Shown piece by piece: positions 16,266 through 25,622 of a stretch of DNA of 64,000 bases (the first letter of the stretch is position 1; each line of letters starts with the position of its first letter). Made by a program: the position numbers and the translations under genes. The stretch comes from Sphingosinicella sp963974575 (GTDB taxonomy: Bacteria; Pseudomonadota; Alphaproteobacteria; Sphingomonadales; Sphingomonadaceae): the NCBI RefSeq assembly GCF_963974575.1, contig NZ_CAXBBQ010000004.1, positions 186,001-250,000 on the forward strand, given 5' to 3'. The notes beneath the pieces were generated by a model. The model had not been told where the DNA came from. It saw nothing but the letters and a program-made list of their open reading frames with translations, and did no database searches.

Positions 16266-16370
16266 GACCAGGCCTGCTATCTGCAAAAATGAGATTTGCC
16301 CGGGGCCTTACACCGCTTTCCCCGTGCGCGCCAAGCATCCGTCGCCGTCCGCGCGGCAGAGTTCGCCGGT

Positions 16371-16409
16371 CGGATGTTTTCGTTTTGAAAACATCCGTAA
16401 CGGTTTTTT
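16371..16409 (+). repeat. Perfect 11-base inverted repeat between argS and the diguanylate cyclase gene
   Basis: CGGATGTTTTC (16371-16381) and GAAAACATCCG (16387-16397) are exact reverse complements around a 5-base loop, GTTTT. TAACGG and six T follow (16404-16409). It could be an operator for either divergent gene or, read on the plus strand, a terminator or attenuator in the leader of the cyclase gene. The six-base gap before the T-run makes a simple terminator less than ideal. Confidence 0.6.
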
Positions 16410-16473
16410 ATCGCCCTTTGCGCATGGTGGGCTGACAACAGCCCCCTACCACGAGTATGCGTCCATCATTCTT

Positions 16474-18135
16474 ATGTACCGCGTAATTGCCTTTGCATTT
16501 CTATTGCTTATCGCCGCCACAGCGGGCGATGAGGCGCGCGCGGATGCCCGCTTTTGCTATGCGGTAACGGAACTCTCGGCCGCCGATCCGGGTGTATTCG
16601 ATTGTTCAGCGGAGCCTGCCGACTATCAAAAACGAAGCCTCTGGCTGAAAATCGCAGCGCCGGCTGATTCGCATATCGTTTACGTTCACCAAACCCGCTT
16701 TGAGCGATTAACAGCGCTGTTCGCGTACGCGGACGGGCGCACGGCATCTCAGTCGGTTCGGCGCGGCAACTATGGCGCGCACTGGCGAGCGGGCGGTCAG
16801 ATCGCCTTCGAATCGCCCATGCTCACCGCGTCGGTCAAAGCCGTCGTCCTCCGTTTCGATGGGCTGGCGAGCCACGACATGCTGAGAATCCGCCTGCCCG
16901 GTGATGCGGAAGCCAACGCGCAGGCTGCGGTGCTGCCGGTCATCGTCGGCAGCGCGATCACCCTCCTTGCGCTCGGCGCGCTTTACACGCTCTCCGTGGG
17001 GGTGGCGCTGCGCCGCGTTTTTCTCCTTTGGCACGGGCTCTGGGGGATTACGATGGTCGTATGGGGCCTGCTCTGGTCGCAACTTGCGCTGATCGTCGCG
17101 CCCGGCCTCGCCGGCTGGTCTTCGCAAATCTGCACCTTTCTCGCCTGCCTTGCCGTCACACTCGCCACGATCAGCGGCGTCGTGGCGCTCGGGAAGGATA
17201 TGGGGCCGCGCGCGCTCCGCATCGGGGCGCTCGTGCTCGGCCTTTTCATCCTGCCGTTCGGTATTCTCGTTTCCCTTGAAACAGGACCGGCGCTTGGTTG
17301 GCAGATCGGTGTTGTCGGCGTGCTCACCCTGTCGGTGCTCGCGCTCGTCACAATCGGCCTCGTGAACGCCTGCCGCGCCGGTAACGCGGACGCGAAGGCG
17401 CTTGCCTGGGCATGGGCGCTGCCGATGGCGACGCTTGCGCTCACCCAGGTCGTCGACATGGACGAATGGCTCTACGGGGGTGGGTCACAGGTTGTGATGC
17501 TGGTCGCCGCCGCAATGCAGACCGTGTCGCTTTCGATCGCCGTCACGCTGCGGATCGCGCACCTCCGCGAGGAGCGCGACCGTGCACGCGCAGCGGAAGC
17601 GCGCATGAGCGAGCTTGCCAGCCGCGATGCGCTCACCGGCCTCCTCAACCGGCGCGGCTTCGTGGACCGCGCCGAGTTCATGATCGAGGGCCGCGCCGCG
17701 CCGGGCGAGCACTTCGGCCTGCTGCTGATCGATGTCGACCATTTCAAGCGCGTCAACGACACCTACGGCCACGAAGCGGGCGATGCCGTGCTGTGCCGGA
17801 TCGCACGCCGGCTCGAACGCTGGGAAGGGCCGCTGTGCGTCGCTGGGCGCATCGGTGGCGAGGAATTCGTGCTCGGCGTTACCGGGCTCACTCCCATCGG
17901 CATCCGCCAGTTCGCCGAAAGCGTACGGCGCGGCATCGCCGATCTGCAGCACCCGGAGCTTCGTACCGGTCATGCCGTCACCGCCAGTATCGGCGTCGCC
18001 TCGGCGGACCAGGCGCTCAGCTTCCAGCGCCTGTACGGCTGGGCCGATCAGGAACTCTACAAGGCGAAAGCACACGGCCGGAACCGCGTGATCTTCCGGG
18101 GAAGCGACCGCAACGCGCAGGCGGTCGCCGGCTGA
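16474..18135 (+). CDS. Membrane diguanylate cyclase with seven-helix sensor region
   Basis: The 553-residue protein starts with a signal peptide (MYRVIAFAFLLLIAATAG, cut near ARA-DA). A periplasmic domain of about 150 residues follows, then seven hydrophobic helices (about 165-385) as in 7TMR-DISM receptors, a short coiled coil, and a C-terminal GGDEF domain. The active site is GGEEF with ALTGLLNRRGF and DVDHFKRVND upstream, so c-di-GMP synthesis is expected. No RxxD inhibitory site precedes GGEEF (the sequence is EGPLCVAGRIGGEEF). Its stop directly abuts the stop of convergent dgt. Confidence 0.85.
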   Translation: MYRVIAFAFLLLIAATAGDEARADARFCYAVTELSAADPGVFDCSAEPADYQKRSLWLKIAAPADSHIVYVHQTRFERLTALFAYADGRTASQSVRRGNYGAHWRAGGQIAFESPMLTASVKAVVLRFDGLASHDMLRIRLPGDAEANAQAAVLPVIVGSAITLLALGALYTLSVGVALRRVFLLWHGLWGITMVVWGLLWSQLALIVAPGLAGWSSQICTFLACLAVTLATISGVVALGKDMGPRALRIGALVLGLFILPFGILVSLETGPALGWQIGVVGVLTLSVLALVTIGLVNACRAGNADAKALAWAWALPMATLALTQVVDMDEWLYGGGSQVVMLVAAAMQTVSLSIAVTLRIAHLREERDRARAAEARMSELASRDALTGLLNRRGFVDRAEFMIEGRAAPGEHFGLLLIDVDHFKRVNDTYGHEAGDAVLCRIARRLERWEGPLCVAGRIGGEEFVLGVTGLTPIGIRQFAESVRRGIADLQHPELRTGHAVTASIGVASADQALSFQRLYGWADQELYKAKAHGRNRVIFRGSDRNAQAVAG

Positions 18136-19296
18136 TCAGATGATCGCGCCCGGCGGGAAGGCGATCTGCCCGCCAAGCGCCTCGAAGGTTTTGAGCGCAT
18201 AGCGATCGGTCATGCCCGCGATGAAATCGGCGATGTGGCGCGCCCGCGCCGGTTCGGCTTCGGGCAAGCGCGCCAGCCAATCCGCGGGCAGCGCCGAAGG
18301 ATCGTTGTGGAGCGTGTCGAACAGTTCGCCCGTCACCGCAGCAGCGGGCTCGCGCATCGCGAGGTTGCGCGCGTGGAAATACATGTTCGCGTAGAGGAAG
18401 CGCTTGAGATCGCGCTCCGCCGCCTGCATCGACTCTGAAAAGCCCACAACGGGCGCTCCCGCGCTGCGAACAGCGTCCACGTCGGCGGGTGCGAGCGCGG
18501 CAAGCCGCCTCACGGTTTCCTCGATCAGGTCGTCGGCCATGCGCCCGATCTGGAACCGCACGAGTTCGGCCGCGAGCCTGTCCTCGGGCGCGCCCGGGTG
18601 CCGCGCACGCACAGCGTCCAGACATTCGCTGACGAGCGGCACCGCCGCCGCGACATCACCGAGCGTGAACAGTCCGGCACGGAGACCGTCGTCCAGATCG
18701 TGGTTGTCGTAGGCGATATCGTCCGCAAGCGCAGCAAGCTGCGCCTCCGGCCCCGCGTGCGTCCCGAGGTCGAGGTCGTGAAGCGCATTGTAGCCGCCAA
18801 GCGCCCAGCCCGGCGCCGTCACCGGCCCGTTGTGCTTGGCAAGCCCCTCCAGCGTTTCCCACGAAAGGTTGAGCCCGTCGAAATCGGCGTAGCGGACCTC
18901 GAGCGTGGTCAGCATCCGGATCGTGTGGCCGTTGTGGTCGAAGCCGCCCCACGGCGCCATGCGTGCGGCCAGCACATCTTCGCCGACATGGCCGAACGGC
19001 GGATGCCCGAGGTCATGCGCAAGGCAGAGCGCTTCGGTCAGGTCTTCATTGAGCTGCAGCGTGCGCGCGAGGGCGCGGCCGATCTGCGCGACTTCGAGGC
19101 TGTGCGTCAGCCGCGTGCGGAAATGGTCGCCGTCCGGCGACACGAACACCTGCGTCTTGTGCTTCAGGCGGCGGAACGCGGTGGAATGGATGATGCGGTC
19201 GCGGTCGCGCTGGAATGCGTCGCGGCGCGCGCTCGGGCTTTCGAAATGAAGCCGCCCCCGCGTGGCTGCGGGGTTCGAGGCGTAGGGCGCCAGCAT
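18136..19296 (-). CDS. dgt: Deoxyguanosinetriphosphate triphosphohydrolase-like protein
   Basis: This 386-residue HD-superfamily enzyme hydrolyses dNTPs to nucleosides and triphosphate. The HD motif is clear: FRTRLTHSLEVAQIGRALAR, then LCLAHDLGHPPFGHVGEDVL with the His-Asp pair, and DDIAYDNHDLDDGLRAGL supplying the last metal Asp. The N-terminus (PSARRDAFQRDRDRIIHSTA) is typical of the short alphaproteobacterial type. It overlaps the stop of the TPR/SPOR gene by one base. Confidence 0.93.
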   Translation of the reverse strand: MLAPYASNPAATRGRLHFESPSARRDAFQRDRDRIIHSTAFRRLKHKTQVFVSPDGDHFRTRLTHSLEVAQIGRALARTLQLNEDLTEALCLAHDLGHPPFGHVGEDVLAARMAPWGGFDHNGHTIRMLTTLEVRYADFDGLNLSWETLEGLAKHNGPVTAPGWALGGYNALHDLDLGTHAGPEAQLAALADDIAYDNHDLDDGLRAGLFTLGDVAAAVPLVSECLDAVRARHPGAPEDRLAAELVRFQIGRMADDLIEETVRRLAALAPADVDAVRSAGAPVVGFSESMQAAERDLKRFLYANMYFHARNLAMREPAAAVTGELFDTLHNDPSALPADWLARLPEAEPARARHIADFIAGMTDRYALKTFEALGGQIAFPPGAII

Positions 19297-20612
19297 CAGA
19301 GCGGCGCGATGGCGGACCCGGCCGGTGCGCGGTTGATATAGGAGTCCACACCCGCCGCCTTCAGCCGCCGCGACACCTTCTGCGCGTCTTCGCCCGAGCG
19401 GAACGGCCCGATCAGCAGGCGGTGCGTACCGGCGACGCTTTGCACATAGGCGTTGTAGTTACCGATCGCGCCCGCCTTGCGCTTGAAGCGCGCGAGGTCG
19501 TCCGAAACGAGCGCGCGGTCCGGGCTGCTGGAAAGCTGCAGCCACACATGCGCCGCCTTGAGCTGCACCGCCGAGAGTTTCGGCAGCCCGGCAGGGAGCG
19601 GTTCCGGCTTCGGCGCGGGTTTGGCTGCAACAGGCTTTTCAGGCGCCGGCTTTTCGGGCGCAGGTTCCGGCGCGCGCGGTGGCGGGCTTTCAATCTGCGA
19701 ACTTTCGATCTGCGGACTTTCCCTCACGGGCGCCTCCGCCACAGGCTCGGGCGGCGGAGATGCTGGCGCCTGTGCTACGACTGCCGGCGCCTGCGCGGGC
19801 CGCCCCGCGTCGGGCAGGATGCCAAGGTGCACGGCAGCCGCCTTCGCGGCCGGGGTCGGCAGGCTGGCGATGCGTTCGAGCACGTCGCCTGCGCCGGCGG
19901 CTGCCTGCGGGCTGAGATTCGCGGTCGCGATGCGCCGCGCGAGATCGCGCCGCCCGCCAAGTGCGTGGACAAGCACCAGCGTGCGTTCGAAACTCGGTTG
20001 GCCGGACGCCTTTTCCGCCTCGGGCTGCAAGAGCTGCATCGCCGCTTCATTGTCGCCGCCGATCGCGAGGCTGAGCGCCAGATGCTCGATGATCGAGCGG
20101 TCGCCGGGCACGCGCTGCATCGCGTCCGCATAGGCGATTTGCGCGTTGCGACTCTGCCCAAGCAGATCGAAGGCAAGGCCGCGCTGCATGGCAATCGCCG
20201 CAGCCGGTCCGCCCGCCGCCTCGGCGAGCGCGAAAGACTTCTGCGCCTCCGTCGGCCGGTTCTGCTGCACGAGCGCGGCGCCGACCGCGAGGTGCGCAAG
20301 CCCGTCCTTCGGCGTCGCGCGCACCCAGCGCTCCGCATACGACTGCGCCTGCGGCATCCGCATCGCGAGCGCGACTTCGGTCGAGGCCCTGAGCGCGGGC
20401 ACGAAGCCGGGGTCGATCCCAAGTGCACGTTCGAAGAAGCTCAGCGCCAGCATGAAATCGCCGGAATTGCGGGCATGATCGCCGATGGTGACGAGCCGCG
20501 CCGGGTTGTTCAGCGCGGCGACCGCCCCGTCGTCCTTTTCCTTGCGCGACTGCGCGAGCGAAGGGTCGGTCGTCGCCGCGAGAAGCAGCAGGGCAGCGGC
20601 AACGCGCATCAT
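19296..20612 (-). CDS. Periplasmic TPR- and SPOR-domain protein
   Basis: The 438-residue protein has a signal peptide (MMRVAAALLLLAATTDPSLA), several tetratricopeptide repeats (about residues 25-230, for example GDFMLALSFFERALGIDPGF), a Pro/Glu/Lys-rich linker, and a C-terminal SPOR domain (AAHVWLQLSSSPDRALVSDD to the end). Both modules suggest a scaffold that binds septal peptidoglycan. It overlaps the CoA-transferase gene by 4 bases and dgt by 1. It is the second SPOR protein in the window. No specific name is justified. Confidence 0.8.
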   Translation of the reverse strand: MMRVAAALLLLAATTDPSLAQSRKEKDDGAVAALNNPARLVTIGDHARNSGDFMLALSFFERALGIDPGFVPALRASTEVALAMRMPQAQSYAERWVRATPKDGLAHLAVGAALVQQNRPTEAQKSFALAEAAGGPAAAIAMQRGLAFDLLGQSRNAQIAYADAMQRVPGDRSIIEHLALSLAIGGDNEAAMQLLQPEAEKASGQPSFERTLVLVHALGGRRDLARRIATANLSPQAAAGAGDVLERIASLPTPAAKAAAVHLGILPDAGRPAQAPAVVAQAPASPPPEPVAEAPVRESPQIESSQIESPPPRAPEPAPEKPAPEKPVAAKPAPKPEPLPAGLPKLSAVQLKAAHVWLQLSSSPDRALVSDDLARFKRKAGAIGNYNAYVQSVAGTHRLLIGPFRSGEDAQKVSRRLKAAGVDSYINRAPAGSAIAPL

Positions 20613-21736
20613 GTCGCGATCACCTTCTCGTCCGCCAGTGCCGCGATGTCGGCATCCGAGTAGCCGAGTTCGCCGAGGATCGCCGCCGTATCCGCTCCCG
20701 AGCGCGGCGTCGGTGTCGGCATATCCGTTACCGTCTCCGAATAGCGCGGCGCGGGCGCGGGCTGCGTCATCCCGCCCACATTGATGAACGTGCCGCGCGC
20801 CGCATTATGCGGGTGCGATGGCGCCTCGGTGAGTGACAGCACCGGCGCGAAGCACACGTCCGTGCCTTCCATCAGCACGCACCACTCCGCGCGCGTTTTC
20901 GTCAGGAACAGCGCCGTCAGCTTGGTCTTGAGCGGGACCCAATGCGACCGGTCCATCTGCGCGTCGAATTCGGCATCGTTCTCAAGCCCCGCGATGCGGC
21001 GCAGCGCGGCGTAGAACTGCGGCTCGATCGCGCCGATCGAAATATGGCCGCCGTCCTTGCATTCATAGGTGTCGTAGAAGTGCGTTCCCGTATCGAGCAT
21101 GTTGACGCCGCGTTCATCCTTCCACGCGCCCTGCCCGAAGAAGCCCCAGATCATGCCCATCAGCACGGCGGAGCCATCGGTCATCGCCACGTCGAGCACC
21201 TGGCCCTTGCCCGTTTTGTGCACCGAAAGCAGCGCGGCGGCCATACCGAATGCGAGCATCATGCCGCCCCCACCGAAATCGCCGACCATATTGATCGGCG
21301 GCGTCGGCTTCTCACCCGCGCGGCCATAGGCGTGCAGCGCGCCGGAAAGCGCGATATAGTTGATGTCGTGGCCGACCGCGTTCGCGAGCGGACCCGTTTG
21401 TCCCCAACCCGTCATGCGGCCATAGACGAGCCGCGGGTTATCACCGAGCAGCACGTCAGGGCCGAGCCCGAGCCGCTCCATCACACCGGGTCGCAGCCCC
21501 TCGATCAAACCGTCTGCGGTCTTCACGAGCTTGCGCATTACCGCGATGCCTTCGGGCGATTTCAGGTCGACGACGATCGAGCGCCGCGAACGGCCGAGCA
21601 CCGTTTCCGGTATCCCGCCCGGCCGATCGACGCGGATCACCTCCGCGCCGTGATCGGCAAGCATCATGCCCGCAAAAGGCCCCGGTCCGAGCCCCGCCAT
21701 TTCGATGATACGAACGCCCGAAAGCGGTCCCGCCAT
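20609..21736 (-). CDS. CaiB/BaiF family CoA enzyme, alpha-methylacyl-CoA racemase-like
   Basis: The 375-residue protein belongs to class III CoA-transferases and racemases. The N-terminal LSGVRIIEMAGLGPGPFAGM and the MVGDFGGGGMMLAFGMAAAL segment, with Asp at the catalytic position of Mycobacterium MCR, favour alpha-methylacyl-CoA racemase over transferase. The HDINYIALSGAL motif is also racemase-like. Such enzymes prepare branched or sterol side chains for beta-oxidation. It overlaps the TPR/SPOR gene by 4 bases, with no functional link evident. Confidence 0.85.
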   Translation of the reverse strand: MAGPLSGVRIIEMAGLGPGPFAGMMLADHGAEVIRVDRPGGIPETVLGRSRRSIVVDLKSPEGIAVMRKLVKTADGLIEGLRPGVMERLGLGPDVLLGDNPRLVYGRMTGWGQTGPLANAVGHDINYIALSGALHAYGRAGEKPTPPINMVGDFGGGGMMLAFGMAAALLSVHKTGKGQVLDVAMTDGSAVLMGMIWGFFGQGAWKDERGVNMLDTGTHFYDTYECKDGGHISIGAIEPQFYAALRRIAGLENDAEFDAQMDRSHWVPLKTKLTALFLTKTRAEWCVLMEGTDVCFAPVLSLTEAPSHPHNAARGTFINVGGMTQPAPAPRYSETVTDMPTPTPRSGADTAAILGELGYSDADIAALADEKVIAT

Positions 21737-21817
21737 GCCTCTCCCTTTCCTGCCATCGATTTGCGACGCAGCGTCGATGCGGTCAAGCGGTGCGCGTCCG
21801 CAAGGTCACGAAACAGT

Positions 21818-21844
21818 GAGGGCCGGGTCTGCCGCCCGGCCCTC
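21818..21844 (-). terminator. Probable terminator after ftsZ
   Basis: A 10-base perfect GC stem, GAGGGCCGGG / CCCGGCCCTC, with a 7-base loop lies 24 bases past the ftsZ stop. It is followed on the minus strand by ACTGTTTCG, a weak T-run. It would end the long division and cell wall transcript. Confidence 0.6.
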
Positions 21845-21867
21845 CTGAGTTCTGCCTGATCCCCGGA

Positions 21868-23358
21868 TCAGTCGTTGACCTGACGGCGGAAGAACCGCGG
21901 AATCTCCAGCGGATCCTGCCCGGCCGGCTCCTCGGCGACGGGCTGCGGCTCTTCGGCGCGTGCCTTGTCGGCACCGCGGCTGAGGTTCATCATGCGCTCG
22001 AACAGCGTCGGACCCGGGCGCGGTTCCTCGCGCACGGTTCGCGGTTCCACATAGGGGCGCTCGACCGGCTCGTTGATCGGTGCGGGCGGCGCTTCGGCGG
22101 CAACCGGCTCCGGCGCGGCTTCGCGCACCGGCTCGGGCATACGCAGTGGCATCACATTGTCCGAAAAGCCCGGCTGCGCGTCTTCGACAGGCTCGGCCTC
22201 GGCAACGAGGCTCGGTTCTTCGGCCGCCACCGGCGGTTCGAGGACGATCTGCCGATCCTCTGACGGCTGCGACGCGGGTGCCGGTGCAGCAGCCGCGGCC
22301 GGGCGGATCGGCGCCGCCGGGGCAAAGCTGCCCGCAACTGCACCGAAACCGCTCAGCGTCGAAGATGTCCGCGCGGGCTCGGCCGACTTCGTCGCCATAT
22401 CAATACCCGTCGCGACGACCGAAACACGCATCCTGCCGTCAAGATTGGCATTGAACGCCGAGCCGACGATGATGTTGGCGTCCGGGTCCACCATCTCGCG
22501 GATATGGTTCGCGGCTTCATCGACTTCCATCAGGCGGAGGTCTTCGCCGCCGGTGATGTTGATGATGACGCCCTTGGCGCCGCGCATCGAAACTTCGTCG
22601 AGCAGCGGATTGGCGATCGCCTTTTCCGCCGCTTCGATGGCGCGGTTCTCGCCCTCGGCCTCGCCGGTGCCCATCATCGCCTTGCCCATCTCGCTCATCA
22701 CCGTGCGAATATCGGCGAAGTCGAGGTTGATGAGGCCGGGCATGATCATCAGGTCGGTGATGCCCCGCACGCCCTGGTGCAGCACCTGGTCGGCCATCGC
22801 GAACGCGTCCTTGAAGGTCGTGTTGGCATTGGCGATCAGGAACAGGTTCTGGTTCGGAATGATGATCAGCGTGTCGACGTGCTTCTGAAGCTCGGCGATG
22901 CCCTCTTCGGCCGAACGCATCCGGCGCGCGCCTTCAAACGCGAACGGCTTGGTGACGACGCCGACTGTGAGGATGCCGCGCTCACGCGCCGCCTTGGCGA
23001 CGACGGGCGCCGCGCCGGTGCCGGTGCCGCCGCCCATGCCGGCGGTGATGAAGCACATGTGGGAACCATCCAGCGCGCCTTCGATTTCACCGAGCGTTTC
23101 CTCGGCGGCCGCACGGCCGATTTCGGGACGCGAACCGGCGCCGAGGCCCTGCGTGATCTTGAGGCCCAGCTGGAGCCTGGTTTCCGCCGTCGCTGCCGAG
23201 AGCGCCTGCGCATCGGTGTTCGCCACCACGAAATCGACGCCTTCGAGGCCCGAAGAGATCATGTTTGCGACCGCGTTGCCGCCCGCGCCGCCGACGCCGA
23301 TCACCGTGATCCGCGGCTTCAGTTCGGTAAGCTCGGGGCGTTGCAACTCAAGACTCAT
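21868..23358 (-). CDS. ftsZ: Cell division protein FtsZ
   Basis: The 496-residue tubulin homologue builds the Z-ring. The GTP-binding signature GGGTGTGAAPVVAK, the T7 loop around NLDFADIRTVMSEMGKAMMG, and the C-terminal conserved peptide DPLEIPRFFRRQVND are present. Between core and tail lies a long Pro/Ala/Glu-rich linker (about residues 320-480), typical of alphaproteobacteria. AAGGAG stands about 7 bases before the ATG at 23358. An 11-codon open extension upstream is not family-like. The 114-base gap to ftsA suggests an own promoter. Confidence 0.97.
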   Translation of the reverse strand: MSLELQRPELTELKPRITVIGVGGAGGNAVANMISSGLEGVDFVVANTDAQALSAATAETRLQLGLKITQGLGAGSRPEIGRAAAEETLGEIEGALDGSHMCFITAGMGGGTGTGAAPVVAKAARERGILTVGVVTKPFAFEGARRMRSAEEGIAELQKHVDTLIIIPNQNLFLIANANTTFKDAFAMADQVLHQGVRGITDLMIMPGLINLDFADIRTVMSEMGKAMMGTGEAEGENRAIEAAEKAIANPLLDEVSMRGAKGVIINITGGEDLRLMEVDEAANHIREMVDPDANIIVGSAFNANLDGRMRVSVVATGIDMATKSAEPARTSSTLSGFGAVAGSFAPAAPIRPAAAAAPAPASQPSEDRQIVLEPPVAAEEPSLVAEAEPVEDAQPGFSDNVMPLRMPEPVREAAPEPVAAEAPPAPINEPVERPYVEPRTVREEPRPGPTLFERMMNLSRGADKARAEEPQPVAEEPAGQDPLEIPRFFRRQVND

Positions 23359-23422
23359 GATGCTCTCCTTTGGCGCCGGCGCCCCCCACAAGAGCGCATT
23401 TGTTAAACACTACGACAGGATC

Positions 23423-23437
23423 GATTCCGCGTGAATC
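23423..23437. promoter_or_regulatory. Pair of GANTC methylation sites in the ftsZ leader
   Basis: GATTC at 23423-23427 and GAATC at 23433-23437 lie 10 bases apart in the ftsA-ftsZ gap, 65-80 bases before the ftsZ start. GANTC is the target of the cell-cycle methylase CcrM, and in Caulobacter methylation of such sites in the ftsZ promoter controls expression. A regulatory role here is inference. Confidence 0.45.
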
Positions 23438-23472
23438 CCCAAGACGAAAAAAAATCAACATCTGGTATGTCG

Positions 23473-24744
23473 TCACAGGTTGGACCTCAGCACTTCGATC
23501 ATCCGGCCCCACGGCGAGCGCGACATCCGCATCTGCCCACCGTCGCGGACACTGCCCGCCCATAGGTCTTCGCGATCCTCCGCGCCGTAGAGCGCGAGGC
23601 CCGCGAGCGTCGAAAACGCGCTGCCGACCTGCGCCTCGGGAAGCCCCACGAGCCCGCGCGGACGGCCGACCCGGCAGTGCCGCCCAAGCAGCCCCTGCGC
23701 AAAGTCCGCGATGCACTTGAGCTCTGCGCCGCCGCCCGTCAGCACCATCTGGCGTCCGCGCGGTCCCTTGAAGCCCATTTCGTTGAGGCGTTCCCCCACG
23801 TCGGAGAACAGCATGTCGAGCCGGTCGCGAATCACCGCGACGATCTGCGCGCGCGGCACGCGCGTCGGCTCCACGTCGTCATCTTCGGAAATCGGCAGGA
23901 TCTCGATCATGTCGTGGTTGTCGCGCGGACTCGTCGTCGCAGAACCGTAGAGCGTCTTCAGGCGCTCGGCATGAATGCGCCGGGTGGAGAAGGTGGAGGC
24001 GATGTCGGCGGTAATGTCTTCGGAACCCATCGGAATCACCGAAAGGCCGACGAGCATGCCGCGCACATGCACCGCCACATTGGTCACGCCCGCACCGATC
24101 TCGACGAGCGCGACACCGAGTTCTCGCTCTTCAGGCGCGAGGCACGCGAGCCCCGCAGCGATCGGCGAAGCGACGATCGTCTGCACCCCAAGGTCCGCCG
24201 TACGCACGCACTGATCGAGGTTCCTCACCGGCGGTGTATCCGCCGTGATGATGTGGATATCGACGCCCAGCCGATTGGCATGAAGGCCGAGCGGGTTCAT
24301 CACGCGTGTCGTTTCATCAAGCGTGTAAAGCGCGGGCTGCGCGTGCAGGATCGTGCGCCCGCCCGCGTCGAGCTGCGCGCGGCCTTCGGAAAGCACGTGA
24401 TCGATGTCACCGCGCTCGATGCGCTGGCCGCCGATATCGACCTCGACCGACACGATCTCGCTGTCGAGCCCGCCCGCCGAAACGCTGACGACGACGTTCT
24501 CGACCGTCACGCCCGCATTGCGCTCAGCCTGCTCCATCGCGGCACGGATCGCGCTTTCGGTGCGCTCCAGATCGGCAACGAGGCCCTGACGCAACCCCGT
24601 GCAGGCGCGCTGGCCGGTACCGATCACGCGCGGCGGGCCCTCACCGTCGCTGACGGCAATGAGCGCCGCGACCTTCGACGAGCCGATATCGAGCGCCGCG
24701 ATTGTCCGCTCGCCCCGGCTGCCGTTGCCCCGCCCCACTCTCAT
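23473..24744 (-). CDS. ftsA: Cell division protein FtsA
   Basis: The 423-residue actin-like protein anchors FtsZ to the membrane. The phosphate-1 motif TIAALDIGSSKVAALIAV, the phosphate-2 region VALVEIGAGVTNVAVHVRG and the adenosine motif QMVLTGGGAELKCIADFA are visible. The C-terminus ends SPWGRMIEVLRSNL, the amphipathic membrane-targeting helix. The ATG at 24744 overlaps the ftsQ stop by 4 bases. Confidence 0.96.
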   Translation of the reverse strand: MRVGRGNGSRGERTIAALDIGSSKVAALIAVSDGEGPPRVIGTGQRACTGLRQGLVADLERTESAIRAAMEQAERNAGVTVENVVVSVSAGGLDSEIVSVEVDIGGQRIERGDIDHVLSEGRAQLDAGGRTILHAQPALYTLDETTRVMNPLGLHANRLGVDIHIITADTPPVRNLDQCVRTADLGVQTIVASPIAAGLACLAPEERELGVALVEIGAGVTNVAVHVRGMLVGLSVIPMGSEDITADIASTFSTRRIHAERLKTLYGSATTSPRDNHDMIEILPISEDDDVEPTRVPRAQIVAVIRDRLDMLFSDVGERLNEMGFKGPRGRQMVLTGGGAELKCIADFAQGLLGRHCRVGRPRGLVGLPEAQVGSAFSTLAGLALYGAEDREDLWAGSVRDGGQMRMSRSPWGRMIEVLRSNL

Positions 24745-25622
24745 ATTTCTGTTCCGCCTACTGCTGGTTGGGTGGTTGGCTGTGCGACCGTGGGTTTCTT
24801 GTCGTTTTGCGAGATGCGCACGGTCAGCCGGTCGGCAAGGCGCATATCGAAACGGCTGAAGCCCTTGTCGACAAGCCCCGAATCCCGGTCGATCCGCACG
24901 AAATTTCCAAGCGCGGCGCGCGCTTCGGCGTAATCATCGGGCAGCGCCAGCGTCTCGCCCGATTTCAGCTTCAGGTCCCAGCGGCGCTCGCCGATCCACA
25001 CCGCGCCCGCAACGTGTTTCGCCGCCGCCGGGTAATCATGGAGCAGCGCGATCAGGTTCGCCGCCTCGGTGTTCGCGCCCTTGCCGACCACGATCGGCAG
25101 CTTCGCATAGCGCGCGATGTTCTGGGAAGGCAGCACCGCGCCTTCGGTATCCACCAGCCGATGCTCGCCGCGATATTGCCAGATCGCGTAGGGCCTCCGC
25201 TCGGTGATGTCGATCGCAAGCGTGTCGGGAAGGCGGCGGCCGACACTCGCATCCTTCACCCACGGCAGCATGAGCAGCCGGTCGCGCACGTCGTCGAGAT
25301 CGACGAGCAGCATCGAATCCGAAGCGCCGTCGAGCGCCGCCGTGTAGACCGGCAAGCGGCTCATCGTCTTGAGGCCGCTCACCTCCACGTTCTTCACCTC
25401 GAAACCCGCGTCGGCGACGCCCATGGCCGCCGCCATCCAGAGCTTGTCAGGAAGCTGGTAGAGCCAGGCCGCAAACAGCGCGATGCCGGCAGCGCCCAGA
25501 GACACCGCCGGCGCCATCAGCCGACTTGATTTCGGACCCGCCGTCCGCGCGCGCGGCGCTGGCGGTCTCGCCCTTTGCGGCGGCGGGCGCTTCCCCCGTT
25601 TGAGCGTGATCCGTTCGCTCAC
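24741..25622 (-). CDS. ftsQ: Cell division protein FtsQ
   Basis: This 293-residue bitopic protein has a basic Pro-rich cytoplasmic head, a membrane helix (about residues 37-57), a POTRA domain starting FEVKNVEVSGLKTMSRLPVY, and an FtsQ domain with DTLAIDITERRPYAIWQYRG. It links FtsB/FtsL to the divisome. It overlaps ddl and ftsA by 4 bases each. Confidence 0.94.
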   Translation of the reverse strand: MSERITLKRGKRPPPQRARPPAPRARTAGPKSSRLMAPAVSLGAAGIALFAAWLYQLPDKLWMAAAMGVADAGFEVKNVEVSGLKTMSRLPVYTAALDGASDSMLLVDLDDVRDRLLMLPWVKDASVGRRLPDTLAIDITERRPYAIWQYRGEHRLVDTEGAVLPSQNIARYAKLPIVVGKGANTEAANLIALLHDYPAAAKHVAGAVWIGERRWDLKLKSGETLALPDDYAEARAALGNFVRIDRDSGLVDKGFSRFDMRLADRLTVRISQNDKKPTVAQPTTQPAVGGTEI

